From: Enterobacter chuandaensis
GTDB lineage: Bacteria; Pseudomonadota; Gammaproteobacteria; Enterobacterales; Enterobacteriaceae
NCBI RefSeq assembly: GCF_003594915.1
Contig: NZ_QZCS01000008.1
Location: forward strand, 62,001 to 126,000
Direction of reading: 5' to 3'
Length of the DNA stretch: 64,000 nt
Both the position numbers and the translations under genes were made by a program. The notes under the pieces are model-generated. The model did no database searches. It saw only the letters and a program-made list of their open reading frames with translations, and had not been told where the DNA came from. Below, in pieces: positions 57,748 through 64,000 of the stretch. Each line of letters opens with the position of its first letter. Position 1 is the first letter of the stretch.

Positions 57748-58506
57748 ATGAAACAAACACAACGTCATGACGCCATTATCGAACTGGTCAAAAAACAGGG
57801 ATACGTCAGCACCGAAGAGCTGGTAGAGCAGTTTGCCGTCAGCCCGCAAACCATCCGTCGTGATCTGAACGATCTGGCCGATCAGAACCGTATTTTGCGC
57901 CATCACGGCGGCGCGGCGCTGCCGTCCAGCTCGGTCAACACCTCCTGGCACGACCGTAAAGCCACGCAGACGGCAGAGAAAGAGCGCATTGCGCGTAAAG
58001 TTGCCAGCCAGATCCCGAACGGGGCGACGCTGTTTATTGACATCGGCACCACGCCGGAAGCGGTCGCCCATGCGCTGCTGGATCACGAGAACCTGCGCGT
58101 GGTGACCAACAACCTGAACGTTGCTAACACACTGATGCAGAAAGACGATTTCCGCATCATCCTCGCGGGCGGCGAACTGCGCAGCCGCGACGGCGGGATT
58201 ATTGGCGAAGCGACGCTCGACTTTATCTCTCAGTTCCGCCTGGACTTCGGCATTCTGGGGATCAGCGGCATCGACAGCGACGGCTCATTGCTGGAGTTTG
58301 ATTACCACGAGGTGCGCACCAAGCGTGCGATTATTGAAAACTCACGCCACGTGATGCTGGTAGTGGACCATTCGAAGTTTGGTCGTAACGCGATGGTGAA
58401 TATGGGCAGCATCAGCATGGTGAATGCGGTCTACACCGACGTGATGCCACCGGCGGGCGTGATGCAGGTGATTAAAGATAATAATTTGCAGCTGGAACTG
58501 TGCTAA
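57748..58506 (+). CDS. glpR: glycerol-3-phosphate regulon repressor
   Basis: DeoR-family repressor of the glp regulon that releases DNA on binding glycerol-3-phosphate. The 252 residues start MKQTQRHDAIIELVKKQGY. The helix-turn-helix is STEELVEQFAVSPQTIRRDLNDLADQ. The sugar-phosphate domain includes DIGTTPEAVAHAL. E. coli K-12 laboratory strains often carry a defective glpR; this copy looks intact. Its own operators are visible at glpD. REP sequences follow, then convergent malT. Confidence 0.96.
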   Translation: MKQTQRHDAIIELVKKQGYVSTEELVEQFAVSPQTIRRDLNDLADQNRILRHHGGAALPSSSVNTSWHDRKATQTAEKERIARKVASQIPNGATLFIDIGTTPEAVAHALLDHENLRVVTNNLNVANTLMQKDDFRIILAGGELRSRDGGIIGEATLDFISQFRLDFGILGISGIDSDGSLLEFDYHEVRTKRAIIENSRHVMLVVDHSKFGRNAMVNMGSISMVNAVYTDVMPPAGVMQVIKDNNLQLELC

Positions 58507-58513
58507 CGGTTGT

Positions 58514-58581
58514 GTCGGGTGGCGCTGCGCTTACCCGACCTACAAAACCCGTAGGCCCGTGCAAGCGTAGCGCCGCCGGGC
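58514..58581. repeat. REP palindromes between glpR and malT
   Basis: Unit 1 (58514-58539) is GTCGGGT...ACCCGAC. Unit 2 (about 58555-58581) is an imperfect GCCCG...CGGGC in the opposite orientation. The pair fills the convergent gap. Confidence 0.75.
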
Positions 58582-58587
58582 AATGAA

Positions 58588-61293
58588 TTACACTCCGTAT
58601 CCCATCATCTTCAACAATTGCTGTGCATGCTGCACCGCGTCCTGACGGTGCGCCACGCCCAGCTTTTGATACAGATTGCGAATGTGCGTTTTGATGGTGG
58701 TTGCCGCCACCGCCAGCTCACCGGCAATCTGCTCGTTGCTGTAGCCGGAATAGATCAGCCCCAGCACCTGCCATTCGCGCTGGGTGAGCGGGCTGGTGCG
58801 AATAAGCTCCGGCACTTCCGGGTGGTTCAGCAGACGTTCCACGAAGTTCTCATCGAAATGCGCAAACTTGTGGCGATGATGCTGGTTAATCTCGCGCAGA
58901 ATGCGCTGGGCGCGATGCTGATCCAGCTCCGGCAGCGTGTTGAGCTGAATCAGCTGGCGCAGCTGCTGCGCCATCACTTCACCTTCAATCACGAAGTGGC
59001 TGATAAACCCGGTGCGGTTCGCCAGCTGCAAGGCTTCCAGCAGCACGCGCTGGGCGTCATTTTTACGCCCGGCCTGCCAGTAAAGCTGGTTTAACAGCAG
59101 CAGGTTGCGGTTCAGGTCGCTCATCAGACGCAGGCTGCGGGCGTTTTCGTTTAACTCTTCCAGCACAATTTCGGCAGGCTCAAAGTCACCCAGCAGGATC
59201 TGCACGCGGGCGATGTTGCGCCACTGGCTTTGCAGGAAGTGGTTATTGGCAAATTCCGGTTTAGGCGTCTGGCGCAGCCAGTTGGCGGCGGATTTTTTGT
59301 CCCCTGTCATCTGCCAGTAAATCACCCGCACCTTGTCGGCGTTCGATACCCAGTCGCTGTGGTACTGACCGTTGCCGAGCAGGTTTTCCAGACGGTTAAG
59401 GTGATTGCGGGCGTTATCCAGATCGCCACGCGCCAGCGAGCACTGCACCAGCAGGGCCAGACACTGCAATTGCTGCTGAGGCTGGAAGCCAGAAAGCACG
59501 TTTACACCCTGACGGGCGCAGCTTTCTGCTTCATCCAGGCGCGACCATGCCCACAGCAGCTGAGCGCGAATGCGCAACAGGAACTCGTGCATCGGCAGCT
59601 GTTCCAGGTGCTGTTCACGAATCAGCTGGAACGCTTTTTCCTGATTTTCCCAGGCGGCCTGCAGGAACCCCTGAGCAAATAAAATCTCACTTTGCTGGAT
59701 CAGGCTCCACAGGGCGTAGTGCCAGACATCATGGCGGCGCGCCATCTGCTCGGTTTGCTGCATCAGCGAAAGGGAGCGCGTCAGCTCGCCCTTGCAGTGC
59801 AGCACTTCGCCGTGTACCGAGGTGGCCACAATTCGGCTGTAGAAATTCGCCAGCGGCAGTTCGTCCAGCGCGACCATCGCCAGTCGTTCAGCTTCATCCG
59901 CATCGCCGTCGTTAATCGCGACCTGCGCCCGCAGGGCGTTAAATTCGCCGTGCAGGGTGGTATCCATTTCGCTTTCCATCTCCTGCTCGGCACGCGCCAG
60001 CAGGGTATTCACTTCGCTGTAGCGGTGCTGACTTTGCATCAGCCAGGCCTGGAGCAGCACCAGGCGCGGGTTCTCCAGCAGGCTCTCCCACGGCAGGGCT
60101 TTCAACGATTCTTCCAGCAGCGTCAGTTCGCTGTGGTTAAACAGCCCCCACGCGTGGTTGAGCAGGATATCGCGCAGCATGCTGGCATCACCGGCGGCCA
60201 GCGCGTGATGGATAGCTTCGCTCGGGAAGCCTTGAGCCATCCAGCTTTCGGCGGCAGCGCGGTGGATTTCCGGTAATTCCGTGGCCAGCTCCCACTGACA
60301 GCGCTGGCGCAGGAAACTGCCAAACAGCGGGTGGTAGCTGAACCACTCGCCGGGATCGTCCATGCGCGTCAGGAACAGCCCCTGACGCTCAATCTCTTCC
60401 AGCTGCAGCTGACCGTTTTCACAACCGGTAACGCGCACAATCAGCGCGTCGTTCATGGAACGCAGCAGGGAACTTTTCAGCAGGAAATTGCGGGTGGAGG
60501 GATCGACGCTGTTGAGCACCTCATCCACCAGGTAATCAGAGAGATGGCTGGCGTTGATGCCGGCCAGACGACGCGCAGACTGGTGCGTCGGGCTGTTGTT
60601 TTGTCGCGCGGAAAGGGCAATCAGCTGCAGCGCCGTGGCCCAGCCCGCGACATCATCACACAGGCGGCTGCTTTCGGAGGCCTCAATGGGTGAGGTCAGG
60701 CGGCAGTCGAAGAACTGTTTCGCTTCCTGGTGGGTGAAGGCTAGCTGCTGGCTGCCCACTTCCAGAAGCTGATCGCGCACGCGCAGGTTGGCAATACCGA
60801 GCTGCGGCAGGTTGCGTGACAGCACGACTAAGGTCAGGTTTTCCGGCTGGTGGCGCAGGAAGAAACGCATCGACTCATGGATAACCGGGTTCGTAATCAG
60901 ATGATAGTCATCAATCACCACGTACAGCGGACGATGCCATTCGGCCAGCTCGATAAACAGCTGGGAGAAAAGGGAGGACAAGCTGGCGTACTGGCGCTTT
61001 TGCACCATTGCCTCGCTGGCGACGCAGTGTCCATTGGTTGCCTGTTGAATAGCGGCAATCAGATAGCTGGCAAAACGCTCTTGCTGGTTATCGCCCTCGT
61101 CGAGGGAGTACCAGCCTAGATCGCTCTTACCTGCGGCCCATTGCGAAATGAGCGTTGTTTTTCCATAACCTGCAGGGCTCGTAACCAGCGCCAGTCGGAA
61201 ATTATGCGCGCCGGAAAGTTTAGCCAACAGACGCTCTCGGACCACTGTATGGTCAAGACGAACCGGGCGACTTAATTTAGACGGAATCAACAT
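58588..61293 (-). CDS. malT: maltose regulon transcriptional activator MalT
   Basis: STAND-type activator that binds ATP and maltotriose and turns on the maltose regulon. Start ATG 61293 ([15 protein letters not shown]) gives 901 residues, as in E. coli. Walker A is SPAGYGKT (39-46). A long superhelical repeat region fills the middle. The C-terminal LuxR-type helix-turn-helix is [27 protein letters not shown] (quoted in two parts: [15 protein letters not shown] and [12 protein letters not shown]). It is divergent from malP, whose promoter carries MalT boxes. Confidence 0.97.
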   Translation of the reverse strand: MLIPSKLSRPVRLDHTVVRERLLAKLSGAHNFRLALVTSPAGYGKTTLISQWAAGKSDLGWYSLDEGDNQQERFASYLIAAIQQATNGHCVASEAMVQKRQYASLSSLFSQLFIELAEWHRPLYVVIDDYHLITNPVIHESMRFFLRHQPENLTLVVLSRNLPQLGIANLRVRDQLLEVGSQQLAFTHQEAKQFFDCRLTSPIEASESSRLCDDVAGWATALQLIALSARQNNSPTHQSARRLAGINASHLSDYLVDEVLNSVDPSTRNFLLKSSLLRSMNDALIVRVTGCENGQLQLEEIERQGLFLTRMDDPGEWFSYHPLFGSFLRQRCQWELATELPEIHRAAAESWMAQGFPSEAIHHALAAGDASMLRDILLNHAWGLFNHSELTLLEESLKALPWESLLENPRLVLLQAWLMQSQHRYSEVNTLLARAEQEMESEMDTTLHGEFNALRAQVAINDGDADEAERLAMVALDELPLANFYSRIVATSVHGEVLHCKGELTRSLSLMQQTEQMARRHDVWHYALWSLIQQSEILFAQGFLQAAWENQEKAFQLIREQHLEQLPMHEFLLRIRAQLLWAWSRLDEAESCARQGVNVLSGFQPQQQLQCLALLVQCSLARGDLDNARNHLNRLENLLGNGQYHSDWVSNADKVRVIYWQMTGDKKSAANWLRQTPKPEFANNHFLQSQWRNIARVQILLGDFEPAEIVLEELNENARSLRLMSDLNRNLLLLNQLYWQAGRKNDAQRVLLEALQLANRTGFISHFVIEGEVMAQQLRQLIQLNTLPELDQHRAQRILREINQHHRHKFAHFDENFVERLLNHPEVPELIRTSPLTQREWQVLGLIYSGYSNEQIAGELAVAATTIKTHIRNLYQKLGVAHRQDAVQHAQQLLKMMGYGV

Positions 61294-61414
61294 AGGTTTC
61301 ACTTCACTGTGGGGAACGAGAGAATTTATTTTTTTTGCGCTTCGTAATTAATAGCTATAAGGTCGGTCAGAAAGAGAACTATTGCAAGTTATGTCTGGCT
61401 TTTGTGGCTCTGAA

Positions 61415-61430
61415 TTTGCACTCTGTCACA
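61415..61430 (-). promoter_or_regulatory. CRP site upstream of malT
   Basis: Read on the minus strand, TGTGACAGAGTGCAAA has a perfect TGTGA half-site and a weak second half. It closely resembles the known E. coli malT CRP site, about 120 nt before the ATG. Confidence 0.65.
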
Positions 61431-61760
61431 AAACATTCAGACTGTTGCTGGAACTTTTTCAAAAATGCGTTGACACCGCGCCACTGCTGGCTTGTATGGA
61501 TGTCAGGCGGTTGCGCTGAAACTGGTTTCAGAAAGGGATAATGACGTCGAATTTAATAAACTTCGGGTAAAGTTGAGTGAGATTAATAATCTCCTTAGGC
61601 AGAACCCGATTGCTGAAATATTATTCTCCGTAAGCAATCATTTCCGCGTGGATTAATTTCATCCAAAACTGCATTTCATTTCTTTGACATTCTCCCCGGT
61701 TACTTTTTCCTCTTCCGGGCACACTCAAATTATGCTCTCTGAGTGGCCTCGATCACACTT
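61431..61760. other. malT-malP intergenic region, central part
   Basis: AT-rich, no supported gene. It holds one perfect 7-bp inverted repeat with a 2-nt loop (CTGAAAC-tg-GTTTCAG, 61516-61531) of unknown role. A 68-codon frame here (61335-61541) lacks features of a real gene. Confidence 0.5.
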
Positions 61761-61765
61761 TTACG

Positions 61766-61810
61766 CTCATCCCCGCTACTCCTCCCTGTCTAATCCCCCA
61801 CGGGAGGAGG
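61766..61810 (+). promoter_or_regulatory. MalT boxes of the malP promoter
   Basis: CTCATCCCC (61766-61774) and ACTCCTCCC (61778-61786) are reverse-oriented MalT boxes (GGGGATGAG and GGGAGGAGT when read on the minus strand). GGGAGGAGG (61802-61810) is a forward box. The layout matches the E. coli malPQ promoter. Confidence 0.8.
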
Positions 61811-61878
61811 AAGAGGTGAAATGAGCCAGGCACACTAGCGCTAACTTGTGTTTTCTTTCTAAAGGATGCCGATCCCCT

Positions 61879-64000
61879 ATGTCACAGCCTACCTTCAACA
61901 AAGCTCAATTCCAGGCTGCCCTGACGCGTCAGTGGCAGCGTTTTGGCCTTCATGCTGCAAATGAAATGACGCCTCACCAGTGGTGGCAGGCGGTGAGCGG
62001 GGCGCTCGCAGAGCAGCTGGATGCTCAGCCCGTGGCGAAGCCCGTCAAAGGCCAGCGTCACGTTAACTATATCTCGATGGAGTTCCTGATTGGCCGCCTG
62101 ACCGGCAACAACCTGCTGAACCTCGGCTGGTATCAGGAGGTGGGGGACGTGCTGAAAGAGCACGACATTAATCTGACCGACCTGCTGGAAGAAGAGATTG
62201 ACCCGGCGCTGGGCAACGGCGGTCTGGGGCGCCTGGCGGCCTGTTTCCTTGATTCCATGGCGACCGTCGGCCAGTCGGCGATTGGCTATGGCCTGAACTA
62301 CCAGTATGGTCTGTTCCGTCAATCGTTTGCCGACGGCCATCAGATGGAAGCGCCTGACGACTGGCACCGCAATACCTACCCGTGGTTCCGCCACAACGCG
62401 CAGCTGGATGTGCAGGTTGGCATCGGCGGGAAAGTGACGAAGCAGGGGCTCTGGGAGCCAGCGTTCACTATTACCGGTGAAGCCTGGGATCTGCCGGTGC
62501 TTGGCTACCGTAACGGCGTGGCGCAGCCGCTGCGTCTGTGGCAGGCGAAGCACGCGCATCCGTTCAACCTGACCAAATTCAACGACGGCGATTTCCTGCG
62601 CGCCGAGCAGCAGGGGATCGACGCCGAGAAGCTGACCAAAGTCCTCTACCCGAACGACAACCATCTGGCGGGTAAAAAGCTGCGCCTGATGCAGCAATAC
62701 TTCCAGTGCGCCTGCTCCGTGGCGGACATTCTGCGTCGCCACCACCTGGCGGGCCGCAAGCTGGCGCAGCTGCCGGACTTCGAAGTGATTCAGCTCAACG
62801 ACACGCACCCGACCATCGCCATCCCGGAACTGCTGCGCGTACTGATCGACGAGCATCAGCTGAGCTGGGACGACGCCTGGGCCATCACCAGCCGCACCTT
62901 CGCCTACACCAACCACACCCTGATGCCGGAAGCGCTTGAGTGCTGGGATGAGAAGCTGGTGAAAGCGCTGCTGCCGCGCCACATGCAGATCATCAACAAG
63001 ATTAACGACCAGTTTAAAGTGCTGGTGGAGAAAACCTGGCCGGGCGACAAAGCCGTCTGGGCCAAGCTGGCGGTGGTGCACGACAAACAGGTGCGTATGG
63101 CGAACATGTGCGTGGTGAGCGGCTTTGCCGTTAACGGCGTGGCGGCGCTGCACTCCGATCTGGTGGTGAAAGATCTGTTCCCGGAATACCACCAGCTGTG
63201 GCCGACCAAATTCCATAACGTGACCAACGGCATCACGCCGCGTCGCTGGATCAAGCAGTGCAACCCGCTGCTGGCTGGCCTGCTGGACAAGACCCTGAAG
63301 AAAGAGTGGGCCAACGATCTGGACCAGCTGATCAACCTGGAAAAACAGGCCGACGACGCGAAATTCCGCGAGCAGTACCGCGCGATCAAGCTGGAGAACA
63401 AGGTTCGCCTGGCGGAGTTTGTGAAAATGCGTACCGGGATTGAGATCAACCCGAACGCGATTTTCGATATCCAGATCAAACGTCTGCACGAGTACAAACG
63501 TCAGCACCTGAACCTGCTGCACATTCTGGCGCTGTACAAAGAGATCCGCGAGAACCCGCAGGCCGACCGCGTGCCGCGCGTGTTCCTGTTCGGTGCGAAG
63601 GCGGCGCCGGGCTACTACCTGGCGAAAAACATTATCCTCGCCATTAACAAGGTGGCGGCGGCGATCAACAGCGATCCGAAAGTGGGCGACAAGCTGAAGG
63701 TGGTGTTCCTGCCGGACTACTGCGTCTCGGCGGCGGAAATGCTGATCCCGGCGGCGGATATCTCCGAGCAGATCTCGACCGCAGGGAAAGAGGCGTCCGG
63801 TACTGGCAACATGAAGCTGGCGCTGAACGGCGCGCTGACCGTCGGCACGCTGGACGGTGCTAACGTCGAAATCGCCGAGAAGGTCGGTGAAGAGAACATC
63901 TTTATCTTCGGCCATACTGTTGAAGAAGTGAAAGCCATCAAGGCCAAAGGCTACGACCCGGTGAAATGGCGTAAGAAAGACAAAGTGCTGGATGCGGTGC
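61879..64000 (+). CDS. malP: maltodextrin phosphorylase (3' end outside window)
   Basis: GT35 phosphorylase that releases glucose-1-phosphate from maltodextrins; MalQ normally follows. The frame starts at ATG 61879 ([15 protein letters not shown]) and stays open for 707 codons to the window edge; E. coli MalP has about 797. [19 protein letters not shown] is conserved with GlgP, and the PLP Lys646 is in [14 protein letters not shown]. It is activated by MalT through the boxes just upstream. Confidence 0.96.
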   Translation, partial: MSQPTFNKAQFQAALTRQWQRFGLHAANEMTPHQWWQAVSGALAEQLDAQPVAKPVKGQRHVNYISMEFLIGRLTGNNLLNLGWYQEVGDVLKEHDINLTDLLEEEIDPALGNGGLGRLAACFLDSMATVGQSAIGYGLNYQYGLFRQSFADGHQMEAPDDWHRNTYPWFRHNAQLDVQVGIGGKVTKQGLWEPAFTITGEAWDLPVLGYRNGVAQPLRLWQAKHAHPFNLTKFNDGDFLRAEQQGIDAEKLTKVLYPNDNHLAGKKLRLMQQYFQCACSVADILRRHHLAGRKLAQLPDFEVIQLNDTHPTIAIPELLRVLIDEHQLSWDDAWAITSRTFAYTNHTLMPEALECWDEKLVKALLPRHMQIINKINDQFKVLVEKTWPGDKAVWAKLAVVHDKQVRMANMCVVSGFAVNGVAALHSDLVVKDLFPEYHQLWPTKFHNVTNGITPRRWIKQCNPLLAGLLDKTLKKEWANDLDQLINLEKQADDAKFREQYRAIKLENKVRLAEFVKMRTGIEINPNAIFDIQIKRLHEYKRQHLNLLHILALYKEIRENPQADRVPRVFLFGAKAAPGYYLAKNIILAINKVAAAINSDPKVGDKLKVVFLPDYCVSAAEMLIPAADISEQISTAGKEASGTGNMKLALNGALTVGTLDGANVEIAEKVGEENIFIFGHTVEEVKAIKAKGYDPVKWRKKDKVLDAV

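Noticed and set aside
61335..61541. 68-codon frame in the malT-malP gap
   Set aside because: It lies over the malT promoter and CRP site, has no ribosome site and an implausible Cys/Trp-rich product.
61882..63915. 677-codon open frame antisense to malP
   Set aside because: It lies wholly opposite malP, which has full family homology. The protein is rich in Arg, Val, His and Gln, as expected from the shadow of a GC-rich gene.

Overview
The window reads as chromosomal DNA of an enterobacterium close to Enterobacter (or Lelliottia/Leclercia). Many proteins match Escherichia coli K-12 families to the residue count (UspA/UspB, PitA, GlgBXCAP, GlpDEGR, MalT, MalP, YhhT, YhhS, DcrB). GC is high in the core genes, and E. 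coli gene order is kept over long stretches. I saw no tRNA, rRNA, insertion sequence, phage gene or CRISPR array. Gene order is compared with K-12 from memory, not by alignment.

Region 1 (1-10.5 kb) is a core block: the end of an unidentified gene, gor, rlmJ, prlC (with a good heat-shock promoter), rsmJ, uspA, uspB, pitA and yhiN. A low-GC two-gene insert between uspB and pitA encodes a stand-alone polymorphic-toxin type 44-like protein. Its stop overlaps the start of a membrane-anchored small protein that is probably its immunity partner.

Region 2 (10.5-23.1 kb) is accessory: an orphan TerC-type membrane protein, a HAD phosphatase, an NlpC/P60 hydrolase, a LysR regulator with an SDR gene behind it, the divergent phenolic acid decarboxylase padC, and a complete arnBCADTEF operon. 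The arn operon makes and attaches 4-amino-4-deoxy-L-arabinose to lipid A and sits behind a plausible PmrA box.

Region 3 (23.0-38.7 kb, minus strand) is a complete aryl polyene (APE) type II polyketide cluster. It has a methyltransferase, a chain-length factor, acyltransferases, two ACPs, a ligase, two dehydratases, a thioesterase, LolA-like and MMPL export proteins, a DUF3261 lipoprotein, two ketosynthases and a ketoreductase. The phosphopantetheinyl transferase acpT closes it, 2 nt after the last ketosynthase. In K-12 acpT lies directly beside yhhT; here the whole cluster lies between them.

Region 4 (39-64 kb) returns to core genes: yhhT, yhhS, dcrB, yhhQ and tusA, then, across what looks like a breakpoint relative to K-12, yhgN, asd, the glycogen operon glgBXCAP, the glycerol-3-phosphate genes glpD and glpEGR, malT and the first 707 codons of malP. 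Recognisable control sites are tandem GlpR operators and a CRP-like site at glpD, a CRP site at malT and MalT boxes at malP. Convergent gene ends are filled by REP-type palindromes. One 50-bp element occurs twice in opposite orientations (11.6 and 43.2 kb).
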